Below, piece after piece: positions 33,542-41,845 of a DNA stretch of 64,000 nt (position 1 is its first letter; every line of letters starts with the position of its first letter). The translations under genes and the position numbers were made by a program. The DNA lies in contig NZ_SMFU01000012.1 in the NCBI RefSeq assembly GCF_004339595.1, positions 62,001 through 126,000 of the forward strand. Direction: 5' to 3'. The notes below the pieces were generated by a model. That model was not told where the DNA came from, searched no databases, and saw only the letters and a program-made list of their open reading frames with translations. Origin of the DNA: Marinobacterium mangrovicola. GTDB taxonomy: Bacteria; Pseudomonadota; Gammaproteobacteria; Pseudomonadales; Balneatricaceae.

Positions 33542-34792
33542 TCAGGCAGACATGAAGTCGTGCCAGCGGCGCACCAGGTAGTTGTGCTCGTCCATTACCG
33601 AGTTCCACACCGCCACCTGGCTCATGCGCTGGATATAGCTGCCGCCTTCGCGCACTTCACCCTGGCGGATAACCGGTTTGCCTCCCGCCACGCCGGGCAG
33701 GTCCTCACTGGCCGCCTTACCGTCGTACCAGTAATCCCATTCCGCCTTGGACATCAACGGCCGGGAGCGCTGGGGGTTGGAGATATAGTAACCCTGGCGG
33801 GCGATCATTGAACCCGGCCAGCCGGACAGCCACCAGTTCATATAGTCGTAAGCCGCATCCAGTACCCTGCCGGTGGCACAGCGGGAGATCGACATGCCGC
33901 CATACCAGGCGCGGTAGCCTTCGCGGGGCGCCGCCATGCGCAGGTCGAGCTGCTGCGCCTTGAGCTCGATCAGGGCCGGGGACCAGAGGCTTTCGATGCC
34001 GACGGCGCCCTGCTTCATCTGTTCGACCGCGGCAGAATGGTCGCTCCAGAAGGAGCGGAAATGATTTTTACGTTTCAGCTTGATCAGGCATTCGATCAGC
34101 TGATCGATCTCTTCGATCGACAGGTTGCCGATATCCTTGAACTTCGCCAGACCCTTCGCTTCCACGGCCAGCGCGGCATCCAGCGCTCCGATCGCGCAGT
34201 CGCTCTGCAGACCGACCAGGCCACAGCAGCGCTCATCCACCAGCCAGCCCCAGCTTTCCTCTTCGGCAATCAGGTCCGCGGGCAACAGATCCCGGCGGTA
34301 GCCGAAGCTGTCGGCGTTGTGACTGACAGGCAGCATGGTGATTTTGCCGGTAGGGCGCGGGCCAAAGTTACCGTCCGGCTGCACGTAGAGCCTGTCCACC
34401 GGCTTGCAGCCATCGCCCAGCGGCGCATGCAGGGTGATGCGGCCGGTTTTCGGCAGCGAGTTGATCTCTTCCCAGTGGGTGATTCGCTTGATATCGATCG
34501 GCTGCACCGCCGAGGCGGGCCAGATAAAGTCCACGTTGTGGAACCACTGGTCGTAGATATCGAACGACTCCGGCGACAACACGCCCCGGGTCTGCGCTTC
34601 CACACCGTCTAACACCTCGAAGCGGATATCGATGCCCAGATCCTTGCGTGCCTGATCGCGAATGCAGTCGAGCAGGGTCACAGAGGTACCCAGCACACGA
34701 AGCACCGGGGCTCCTTTCAGAATCGCCGGTGCTTCAGGTGTTTTCGATGCTTCCGGCGATTGCGATGAAGAGGTTGTCGCAGATTTAGCCAT
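33542..34792 (-). CDS. PotD/PotF-like binding protein lacking a signal peptide
   Basis: About 416 residues from the ATG at 34792, which overlaps the GTPase stop by eight bases. The fold is that of type II periplasmic polyamine-type binding proteins (GAPVLRVLGTSVTLLDCIRDQARKDLGIDIRFEVLDG, SFDIYDQWFHNVDFIWPASAVQPIDIKRI, KQGAVGIESLWSPALIELKAQ). The N-terminus MAKSATTSSSQSPEASKTPEAP is hydrophilic with no signal sequence, and no ABC permease or ATPase genes adjoin. It may therefore be cytoplasmic, for example an intracellular binding or enzyme-associated protein. Last gene of a five-gene operon. Confidence 0.7.
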   Translation of the reverse strand: MAKSATTSSSQSPEASKTPEAPAILKGAPVLRVLGTSVTLLDCIRDQARKDLGIDIRFEVLDGVEAQTRGVLSPESFDIYDQWFHNVDFIWPASAVQPIDIKRITHWEEINSLPKTGRITLHAPLGDGCKPVDRLYVQPDGNFGPRPTGKITMLPVSHNADSFGYRRDLLPADLIAEEESWGWLVDERCCGLVGLQSDCAIGALDAALAVEAKGLAKFKDIGNLSIEEIDQLIECLIKLKRKNHFRSFWSDHSAAVEQMKQGAVGIESLWSPALIELKAQQLDLRMAAPREGYRAWYGGMSISRCATGRVLDAAYDYMNWWLSGWPGSMIARQGYYISNPQRSRPLMSKAEWDYWYDGKAASEDLPGVAGGKPVIRQGEVREGGSYIQRMSQVAVWNSVMDEHNYLVRRWHDFMSA

Positions 34793-35840
34793 TGAGGATC
34801 CTTGGCGCGGGGAAACGACTGATGCTTTCCATAAATGTTTGCAGCGAACGCCGTATTGTAACCTCTGAAAGATTGCGAGTGATAAATATAAGGTATGAGT
34901 CACGCTCATCCTTGGGCCACTGGGTCAGCAGCTCCGGCGGATACACTGTGTGCTGTACGCCGTGTAACACCAGCGGGACTTCACTGTCCTTGGGGTGCAA
35001 CACCCCTTTAACGCGCAGTAGATTGGCGCCGTGGCAGTCAAGCAGCAGCGACAGCCAGATACCCAGGCAGGTCCAGTCCAGCTCTCCATCCAGCTGCAGG
35101 CGGAAAGAAGCGATACCATCCAGGTGCTGGCCCGACGGCTGTTGCTTATTAGTAAAGGCGGAAAAGGCGGGGGATCCCAGCCAGCTCTGAATCTGCACCG
35201 GTCGCCACTGCTTTCCGCCCGAGACGCCGACAAACAGGTTCTCCAGCTGCGAAGGTTCGATTTCGCCACTGATCAGTTCAGCCGCAGGGTTGATACGCTG
35301 AACAATCTCCCTAACCTTATCCAGCTGTGCAGACTCCGCCTGGGCCACTTTCGAAAGCACGACTCTGTCTGCCGCCGCCACCTGGTCGGTCCAGACCGGA
35401 TAAGACTCGTAGCTGGCCAACCCGTTCTGCGCATCGACCAGACAGATACCTGCCGCCGGCTTCAACTGATTGCGCAGCACAGTATCGGCGGCCAGGGTCG
35501 AATTGATCGGGCCGGGATCAGCCAGCCCTGTGGTCTCAAGGATAATGCGGCGGAAAGGAGGAATCTCCCCGGATTCACGCTGCGACAACAGCTTTTTCAA
35601 AGCCTCGGACAGCTCTCCACGGATGGTGCAGCAGACACAGCCGCTTTTCAGCAGCACGGCTTCCTGCTCAAGATCACCCAGCAGCAGGTTATCCAGCCCC
35701 ACCTCGCCAAATTCGTTGATCAGCACCGCGGTATCGCCGAAGGCCTCGTCACGCAGCACCCGCTTCAGCAAAGTCGTTTTGCCGGCGCCGAGAAAGCCGG
35801 TAATCACATGGACCGGAATCCTGTTATCCAGATCAGCCAT
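34785..35840 (-). CDS. COG0523 (CobW/P47K) GTPase metallochaperone
   Basis: 351 residues from the ATG at 35840, which overlaps the upstream gene's stop. Walker A GFLGAGKTT, the CxCC metal site in LKSGCVCCTIRGEL, ETTGLADPGP switch, and a CobW C-terminal domain. The G4 motif reads LSKVAQAE rather than NKxD, lacking the Asp that confers guanine selectivity. It lies between the MCGLCG protein and the binding-protein homologue, with an amidase upstream; metal delivery to an enzyme of this operon or of the divergent imidase-like unit is likely (inference). Confidence 0.85.
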   Translation of the reverse strand: MADLDNRIPVHVITGFLGAGKTTLLKRVLRDEAFGDTAVLINEFGEVGLDNLLLGDLEQEAVLLKSGCVCCTIRGELSEALKKLLSQRESGEIPPFRRIILETTGLADPGPINSTLAADTVLRNQLKPAAGICLVDAQNGLASYESYPVWTDQVAAADRVVLSKVAQAESAQLDKVREIVQRINPAAELISGEIEPSQLENLFVGVSGGKQWRPVQIQSWLGSPAFSAFTNKQQPSGQHLDGIASFRLQLDGELDWTCLGIWLSLLLDCHGANLLRVKGVLHPKDSEVPLVLHGVQHTVYPPELLTQWPKDERDSYLIFITRNLSEVTIRRSLQTFMESISRFPAPRILNG

Positions 35841-36147
35841 GAGCCTGCTCCTCGCCGACAAACAGCGCCGACAGCGGATCGACCGCGCGTCCGGTCAGAT
35901 CTGCGACCGCGCGCCAGATCTCGCCCAGGTCGGTGGCCAGCGCCTGCTTGCCTGTAGCCGTAGAGACCAGATAGCTGGTGTTCTGAAAGTCCTTCACCGT
36001 CACCCGGGCCGATTCCAGCACACTGTTGATCAGCGCGATCCGGTAAGCCCGCTCGCGCCGACGCTCATCGGCGGCCTGTTCGGGGTCAAGCGTATGGGTC
36101 GCGCTCCAGTGGCTTTCGCCACCCAGGGCTCCGCACAGTCCGCACAT
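35833..36147 (-). CDS. Small conserved MCGLCG-start protein
   Basis: 104 residues from the ATG at 36147, chosen because AGGAG lies 7 bp ahead. The N-terminus is MCGLCGALGGESHWSATHTLDP, with two Cys directly after Met and a His-Trp pair. The rest is helical and charged (ERRRERAYRIALINSVLES ... STATGKQALATDLGEIWRAVADLTGRAVDPL). The start resembles the N-terminal nucleophile region of class II glutamine amidotransferases (MCGI), but the protein is far too short for that domain. I recall similar small proteins beside CobW-type GTPases in other proteobacteria; no function is known to me. A metal site formed by the Cys/His residues is possible. Confidence 0.7.
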   Translation of the reverse strand: MCGLCGALGGESHWSATHTLDPEQAADERRRERAYRIALINSVLESARVTVKDFQNTSYLVSTATGKQALATDLGEIWRAVADLTGRAVDPLSALFVGEEQAHG

Positions 36148-36159
36148 CAGCAATCTCCT

Positions 36160-37515
36160 TTAGCGAGCATCAACGATCAGCGCCTCGACTGCGGTGGCGC
36201 TACGCAGCAGCCGCTCATCCTCTCCGCGAGGAGCGCTAAGCTGTAGACCAGTGAACTGATTATCCGCATCGATCCCGCTGGGTAGCGCTACAGCCGGGCA
36301 GTCCAGCAGACTGGCCACCATCGACAGCTTCAGTGTTTTCAGGTTGGTTGCGGCAAAGAGCTCCGGGTCTTTTTCCAGCGGTTCCAGCTCCGGTGCCACA
36401 TGGGCCACCGTCGGTGTCAGCAGCACGGCGCCATCGAGATCCTCTTTAAGGGCCTCGATCAGGCGATCACGTTCCCGGTACAGCACCAGCAAACGCTCGC
36501 CGTTGACATCGGCGGCTCCCCCAAGTCGCTGCCTGACACGCTGATCCATCAGCTCGCCGAGATCGCTGTTCACCAGGTGGCCGTATTCCGCGTAGGCCTC
36601 AACAGCGCCCAGCCAACCCAGCGCTTCTATGCAGTCCAGCGTCTCGTGTACCGGCTCGACGGCGCGCTCCTCAACGCTATAGCCCGCGGCGCGCAGTTTA
36701 TCGACGGCCTGCATCAGATTACGCCAGACCGCCGGTTCTATATCGATCCGCTCCGGCAGCGCCATATCCACCACAAACCGCACCGCATTCGGTGCCAGCG
36801 GCTTCCTCGGCCGGTAGGTCTCGCCACGCATGGCATCATCCACCGCCACACAGTCCGCCAGTGTATGCGCGATCACGCCGATGGTATCCAGAGTATCCGC
36901 CAGGGGCGTGACACCGGCCCGGGTATGGCGGTTCTGGGAGGGGCGGTAGGAAACCAGGCCATTAAACGCCGCCGGTACGCGCAGAGAGCCGGCAGTGTCG
37001 GTACCTATGGCCGCCGGCACCACACCCTGGGCCACGGCCAGCGCCGAGCCGGAACTGGAACCACCCGGCACACGCGGCGTATCTCCACTGGCAATCGACA
37101 CCGGCGTGCCGTAGTGAGGATTGAGGCCAAGGCCGGAGTAGGCCAGTTCCGTAAGGTTGGTCTTGCCGACACTGACCAGACCGGCTGCTGCGGCGTTATA
37201 CGCTGCACGAGCATCGGTTTCCGCCGGCTGCTTCGACAATACCCGGCTGCCCGCCGTGGTCACCGTGCCGGCAAGATCAAACAGATCCTTCCAGGCCAGG
37301 GGGACGCCATCCAGCGGCCCCCTGCGCAGCTTCAGCCGCGCGCGATCGGCGGCAGCCTGAGCTTCCGCCAGGGCTCGCTCGGGGCAGAGCGAGATAAATA
37401 CGCCTTCAGCCTCCAGGGCCTTGGCCAGGGCTTCGCGGGTCAGGGCCACCGGGTCCAATCGGCCGGCCGCTATCTGCTCACCCATCTCCAGGGCGGTCAA
37501 AGTAGGGTTACTCAT
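36160..37515 (-). CDS. Amidase-signature hydrolase (AtzE/GatA-like)
   Basis: 451 residues. The catalytic Lys is in GVPLAWKDLFDLAG, and the Ser pair in VPGGSSSGSALAVAQGVVPAAIGTDTAGSLRVPAAFNG. It is cytoplasmic. Second gene of the leftward operon, 10 bp after the NCS1 permease and 12 bp before the MCGLCG gene. The substrate is probably a half-amide or carbamoyl compound made from what the permease imports (inference). Paralogue of the amidase at 31862-33217. Confidence 0.9.
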   Translation of the reverse strand: MSNPTLTALEMGEQIAAGRLDPVALTREALAKALEAEGVFISLCPERALAEAQAAADRARLKLRRGPLDGVPLAWKDLFDLAGTVTTAGSRVLSKQPAETDARAAYNAAAAGLVSVGKTNLTELAYSGLGLNPHYGTPVSIASGDTPRVPGGSSSGSALAVAQGVVPAAIGTDTAGSLRVPAAFNGLVSYRPSQNRHTRAGVTPLADTLDTIGVIAHTLADCVAVDDAMRGETYRPRKPLAPNAVRFVVDMALPERIDIEPAVWRNLMQAVDKLRAAGYSVEERAVEPVHETLDCIEALGWLGAVEAYAEYGHLVNSDLGELMDQRVRQRLGGAADVNGERLLVLYRERDRLIEALKEDLDGAVLLTPTVAHVAPELEPLEKDPELFAATNLKTLKLSMVASLLDCPAVALPSGIDADNQFTGLQLSAPRGEDERLLRSATAVEALIVDAR

Positions 37516-37525
37516 GCTATCCGCC

Positions 37526-39040
37526 TCAGAGATCTTCGCGTTTCTGTTTCAATGCAGCGGTATCGGCATCGCTGAGCCTGCTGAAACCCCGTGCCTTATC
37601 GAATACCCAGTTCCGGCCAACGCTGGTCGCAAGATACTGGTCATCGAAGCCCGAGTTGACCTCCTGCTGCGGATAGCGCGGCATGATCCAGGTTTTCATC
37701 AGCAGCCAGTAGATCAGCAGCGCCGACAGGAAGCCCACCGCGTATGCGTATTCAAGGAACAGGATCGCCAGACCACCGCCGATAACCCAGGCGACCAGGC
37801 CTGCCGGGTTAAAGCCCGATGCGAAGCGGAACTGACCATTGGGGTTGAACAGGTCAGGCACGTTGAGTCGGCGACGGCGCAGCAGGTAGTAGTCCGCCAC
37901 CATGATGCCGCCAACGGCGGACAGCAGCGCACCGTAGTAGCTGAGGAAGGTAAACAGGTTATTCAGGATCAGCCAGGGCATCGCCAGGGTGCCGATAATA
38001 CCGGCCAGCACCAGTGCAACGGCGTAGGAGACGCGCGGCGCGCCGGCATTCACAAAGGTCAGCGCGGCGGGAATCAGGTTGGCGGCATTGTTGGTAGACC
38101 ACTGCGCCAGGATCACCATCAGCAGCAGAACCACCAGGGTAAAGCCTGCGCCCTGGGCCTGGATCACACTGACCGGGTTCCAGTCGCCCGCGGCGATAAA
38201 GGAGACGCCGCCGATCAGCGCGATCCACGCCTGGGTGGCAGGCAGCGCGATGAACTGCGCGACAAACACATTGCGGTTACGCTGACGGAAGCCTTTCGGG
38301 TTTGCCGGCACTTTCAGGAAGCGGGTCAGGTTGGGGATATCCACAGCCAGCGCAGACCAGAACGCCATGTTGGCAAAGAACAGGCCGATCACGGACACAT
38401 CTTCGCCACCGGCGAAGGTCCAGATATTGATGCCCTGGGTCTTCGCCAGCACATCGAGGGTGTAATACATCCAGATTGAGATCGCCAGAATGCATGGAGC
38501 CGCGATAGAGGCGAGCATCTCAACCGCGCGGATACCCAGCGCCGTATTGACGATCTGCACCACCGCAAAGATCAGGTACCAGGTCACCCAGCTGTCAAAG
38601 CCGGTGAGGTACTCGACGATACCGTTGAGCGCCAGCGCCCCCAGGTAGGTCTGGATACCGAACCAGATGGCGGCAACCACGCCGCGCGATACCGCCGGTA
38701 GATGCGTACCCTTGATACCGAAGGGCGCCCGCAGATAGACCGAGAACGAGAGCCCGTGCTCGGTGCCGATATCGGCGGTCAGCGTCATCACCACGCCCAA
38801 CACCAGGTTGGCCAGGAAGATCACCACCACCACTTCGGCCAGTGACAGCCCAGCAACGCCGCCGGCGCCCAGCTGGAAGGTGGCGATGATGACGGCCATG
38901 CCGATCCAAAGCCAGATAAAACCCCAGAATCCGATTGTTCTTTGAGAACGCCATACCGGGAGAATCGACTCCTCCAGCAAATGGCTGTCTGTCTGTGGGC
39001 TTGTTCCATCTGCCTCTTGATGACTTTGATGACCGTTCAA
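37526..39040 (-). CDS. NCS1-family nucleobase/hydantoin-type permease
   Basis: 504 residues, about 12 membrane segments. NCS1 motifs include RSQRTIGFWGFIWLWIGMAV near the N-terminus, RAPFGIKGTHLPAVSRGVVAAIWFGIQTYLGA, and VGGIMVADYYLLRRRRLNVPDLF. The family imports cytosine, uracil, allantoin, hydantoins and similar ring amides with sodium or protons. First gene of the operon; a palindromic operator lies 20 bp before its start. A nitrogen heterocycle substrate fits the downstream amidase and the divergent imidase-like enzyme. Confidence 0.9.
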   Translation of the reverse strand: MNGHQSHQEADGTSPQTDSHLLEESILPVWRSQRTIGFWGFIWLWIGMAVIIATFQLGAGGVAGLSLAEVVVVIFLANLVLGVVMTLTADIGTEHGLSFSVYLRAPFGIKGTHLPAVSRGVVAAIWFGIQTYLGALALNGIVEYLTGFDSWVTWYLIFAVVQIVNTALGIRAVEMLASIAAPCILAISIWMYYTLDVLAKTQGINIWTFAGGEDVSVIGLFFANMAFWSALAVDIPNLTRFLKVPANPKGFRQRNRNVFVAQFIALPATQAWIALIGGVSFIAAGDWNPVSVIQAQGAGFTLVVLLLMVILAQWSTNNAANLIPAALTFVNAGAPRVSYAVALVLAGIIGTLAMPWLILNNLFTFLSYYGALLSAVGGIMVADYYLLRRRRLNVPDLFNPNGQFRFASGFNPAGLVAWVIGGGLAILFLEYAYAVGFLSALLIYWLLMKTWIMPRYPQQEVNSGFDDQYLATSVGRNWVFDKARGFSRLSDADTAALKQKREDL

Positions 39041-39059
39041 ACCCTGGCCTCCGCTATAG

Positions 39060-39085
39060 ATGAATTTTGAATACAGAATTCATTT
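39060..39085. promoter_or_regulatory. Palindromic operator 1 (permease side)
   Basis: Half-sites ATGAATTTTG and CAGAATTCAT (9/10 complementary) flank AATA, then TT. The same 26-bp sequence recurs at 39374-39399 with 23/26 identity. It lies 20 bp upstream of the permease start, where a repressor would block transcription. The GntR regulator at 43635 is the obvious candidate. Confidence 0.7.
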
Positions 39086-39373
39086 ATAGAACACAAAAAG
39101 TAGCCAGATCAACCAAGAGTTGAAAAAAACCGTTCTTAGACATGTTTCTGTCGCACTGATCAACTTTTCACCAAAAAATATCCAACCCACATCAAATAAA
39201 GTCATTTTTCACTAATAAAAACAGAATAACTGGTCTAAAAAACTAACAAAAACCGCAATCACACCATGAAAAATCAATAATCCAGAATCCGGCAGTCGAT
39301 TTATCAACGCCAGGAAATCTTGCCATATAAAGAAGGGAAACGCCGATACCCTTCCAATCCCACATTGACTTAA
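39086..39373. other. AT-rich divergent promoter region
   Basis: Markedly more AT-rich than the neighbouring genes, with A/T runs (GAAAAAAACCG, CACCAAAAAATATCC) and no supported gene. Candidate frames here are short and lack similarity. It lies between the two palindromic operators and probably carries both promoters. Confidence 0.6.
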
Positions 39374-39399
39374 ATGAATTTTGTATCCAGAGTTCATTT
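39374..39399. promoter_or_regulatory. Palindromic operator 2 (imidase side)
   Basis: ATGAATTTTG and CAGAGTTCAT around TATC. Differs from operator 1 at 3 of 26 positions. It is followed two bases later by the 14-bp tandem repeat and lies about 145 bp upstream of the imidase-like gene. Confidence 0.7.
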
Positions 39400-39401
39400 T
39401 C

Positions 39402-39469
39402 GATCATGCGAGACCGATCATGCGAGACCGATCATGCGAGACCGATCATGTGAGACCGATCATGGAGAC
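39402..39469. repeat. Tandem repeat, 14-bp unit, about 4.8 copies
   Basis: Units GATCATGCGAGACC at 39402, 39416 and 39430 are identical, the unit at 39444 has one change (GATCATGTGAGACC), and the last (39458-39469) has a one-base deletion. Every unit begins with GATC, so five GATC sites fall 14 bp apart. It lies in the leader of the imidase-like operon. Confidence 0.95.
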
Positions 39470-39544
39470 AAGGGTTAGTCACTGTCTCTCTACCCATATT
39501 TAAAAGAGAAATGCCGCGACCGGGCGGTCTAGGAGATTGTTGTA

Positions 39545-40429
39545 ATGGCCAAGAAAGAAATACTCTGCGCCTTCGGGATTGATGTGGACGCCGTAGCCGG
39601 CTGGCTGGGTTCTTACGGTGGTGAAGACTCACCTGACGATATCTCCCGCGGCCTGTTCGCCGGCGAAGTGGGCGCACCGCGACTGCTCAAGCTGTTCGAA
39701 GACCACAACCTGAAAACCACCTGGTTTATTCCGGGACACAGCATCGAGACCTTCCCCGAGCAGATGCAGGCCGTCGCAGACGCAGGCCACGAGATCGGCG
39801 TTCATGGCTACAGCCATGAAAACCCGATCGCCATGACCCGTGAGCAGGAACGCGATGTGCTCGATCACAGCATCGAGCTGGTCACCAAGCTGGCGGGCAA
39901 GCGTCCCACCGGTTATGTAGCGCCCTGGTGGGAGTTCAGCCCGATCACCAACGAGCTGCTGCTGGAGCGTGGCATCAAGTACGATCACAGCCTGATGCAC
40001 AACGATTTCCACCCGTACTACGTTCGTGTCGGCGACTCCTGGACCAAGATCGACTACTCCAAATCCGCCAAGGAGTGGATGAAGCCGCTGCAGCGTGGCG
40101 AAGAGACCGACCTGATCGAGATCCCGGCCAACTGGTACCTCGATGACCTGCCGCCGATGATGTTCATCAAGAAGTCCCCCAACAGCCACGGCTTCGTCAG
40201 CCCGCGTCACCTGGGTGAAATGTGGCAGGACCAGTTCGACTGGGTTTACCGCGAAAATGACTATGCCGTATTCACCATGACCATCCACCCGGATGTCTGC
40301 GGCCGCCCGCAGAACCTGATGATGCTGGAACGTCTGATCAAGCACATCCAGAGCCATGAAGGCGTGCGTTTCTGCACCTTTGATGAGATCGCTGACGACT
40401 TTGCCAAGCGCAACCCGCGCAGCAAATAA
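39545..40429 (+). CDS. Polysaccharide-deacetylase-fold hydrolase, imidase/allantoinase-like
   Basis: 294 residues, cytoplasmic, AGGAG nine bases before the ATG. The NodB-type fold shows the Asp pair [19 protein letters not shown] (metal HxxxH) and [17 protein letters not shown]. The segment [35 protein letters not shown] and the length recall the cyclic imide hydrolase of Pseudomonas putida and PuuE-type allantoinases rather than sugar deacetylases. It would open a cyclic imide or related ring to a half-amide, which an amidase could then hydrolyse. First gene of the rightward unit. Confidence 0.7.
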   Translation: MAKKEILCAFGIDVDAVAGWLGSYGGEDSPDDISRGLFAGEVGAPRLLKLFEDHNLKTTWFIPGHSIETFPEQMQAVADAGHEIGVHGYSHENPIAMTREQERDVLDHSIELVTKLAGKRPTGYVAPWWEFSPITNELLLERGIKYDHSLMHNDFHPYYVRVGDSWTKIDYSKSAKEWMKPLQRGEETDLIEIPANWYLDDLPPMMFIKKSPNSHGFVSPRHLGEMWQDQFDWVYRENDYAVFTMTIHPDVCGRPQNLMMLERLIKHIQSHEGVRFCTFDEIADDFAKRNPRSK

Positions 40430-40480
40430 GCCCGGCGCCGAGGCTCCAATTCAAATAACTCAAAAAGTGAGATTCAACTC

Positions 40481-41824
40481 ATGAACAGCAAGACTTCTCC
40501 GGCTGTGGACGCGGGCACCCGCGTCCCGGCCGACGGGGTCGCTCCCTGGGATGTGGAAATCACCCAGGGGCAGATCCTCTACGCTTCCTTGACCTGTTTT
40601 ATCGCCTGGGTAGCCTCGGTTTACGACTACACCCTGTTTGGCACCCTGCTGCCGGTTATCGCTGAAGACTTCGGCTGGACCACAGCCCAGGCCACGGCGG
40701 TCAACACCTGGGCCACCATCGGCGTGTTCGCCATCTCGCTCATCGTCGGTACCATCCTGGATCGACTGGGACGTAAAAAAGCGCTGATCCTTCTGGTGAT
40801 CGGCGGCGCGATCAGCTCCGGTCTGTCAGGCCTGGCTGCCGGTGTTGCCTCCATGGTGATCATCCGCTCCTTCTCCGGCTTCGCCGTCTCCGAAGAGGTG
40901 GTGAACTCCGTTTACCTGAACGAAATCTACAAAAAGGCCAAAAACCGCGGCCTGATGTTCAGCCTGGTACAGAGTGGCTGGCCGGTGGGCGCACTGCTGG
41001 CGGCGTTCATGGTCTCCTGGCTGCTGCCGACCGTGGGCTGGCGTGGCAGCTTCTTCATCGCGGCGGCTGCATCGATCATCGTTATCGTGATGGCGCTGAA
41101 ACTGCCGGAATCACCGGTGTTCGCCGCCATGAAAGAGGTAGAGCGCCGCCGCAAGGCCGGCGATATGCAGGGCGCGCAGCAACTGGCCGCCCAGCACGAC
41201 ATTGAAGTCGACCACGGCCACGACCTGGGCCTTAAGGGCGTCTTCACCCCGGAACTGCGCAAGCACACCATCTCACTGTCACTGGTGTGGCTGCTGAGCT
41301 GGATGGCGATCCAGGTATTTGCAGTACTCGGCACCACCGTACTGGTGGAAGCCAAGTCGGTGAGCTTCGAGAATTCCCTGCAGGTACTGATCCTGGCCAA
41401 CGCGGTCGGCTTTGTCGGCTACCTGTTCCATGGCTGGCTGGGTGACCGTATCGGTCGTCGTGCCACCGTACTGATCGGCTTCGTACTCGGCGGTATCGCC
41501 AGCCTGGCAATGCTGGTTGGCCCAAGCTCAGACAGCTTCGTCTACGCCATGTACGCGCTGACCCTGTTCTTCCTGCTCGGCCCCTTTGCCGCGATGCTGT
41601 TCTACATGGGCGAATCCTTCCCGCCGCAGGTACGCGGCATGGGCGCCAACGTAGCCCACGTTATGGCACCGATCGGCGCGATCATCGGTTCAGCCCTGGT
41701 TTCCGTGCTGCTGACCCTGGGTCTGCCCATGGGTACAACCGCCATCATCGCCGGCTCCTTGCCGCTAGTGATCAGCGGCCTGCTGATGTTCGGTACCCGC
41801 CGGGTTGACCACTCCGCCAACTAA
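40481..41824 (+). CDS. MFS transporter
   Basis: 447 residues, 12 predicted membrane segments, with the MFS loop motifs GTILDRLGRKKALIL and GDRIGRRATVLIG, and PESP after helix six (ALKLPESPVFAAMKE). It resembles aromatic-acid/organic-acid proton symporters. It starts 51 bp after the hydrolase and 21 bp before an SDR. It may import or export an acid of the same pathway; the substrate is unknown. Confidence 0.87.
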   Translation: MNSKTSPAVDAGTRVPADGVAPWDVEITQGQILYASLTCFIAWVASVYDYTLFGTLLPVIAEDFGWTTAQATAVNTWATIGVFAISLIVGTILDRLGRKKALILLVIGGAISSGLSGLAAGVASMVIIRSFSGFAVSEEVVNSVYLNEIYKKAKNRGLMFSLVQSGWPVGALLAAFMVSWLLPTVGWRGSFFIAAAASIIVIVMALKLPESPVFAAMKEVERRRKAGDMQGAQQLAAQHDIEVDHGHDLGLKGVFTPELRKHTISLSLVWLLSWMAIQVFAVLGTTVLVEAKSVSFENSLQVLILANAVGFVGYLFHGWLGDRIGRRATVLIGFVLGGIASLAMLVGPSSDSFVYAMYALTLFFLLGPFAAMLFYMGESFPPQVRGMGANVAHVMAPIGAIIGSALVSVLLTLGLPMGTTAIIAGSLPLVISGLLMFGTRRVDHSAN

Positions 41825-41845
41825 TGAGCATTAAGGAATCAGATT

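Noticed and set aside
31862..37515. Recent duplication of the two amidase genes
   Set aside because: They share the fold and the GLGLNPHYG segment but differ throughout, lie on opposite strands and have different operon partners, so any duplication is ancient or the two were acquired separately.
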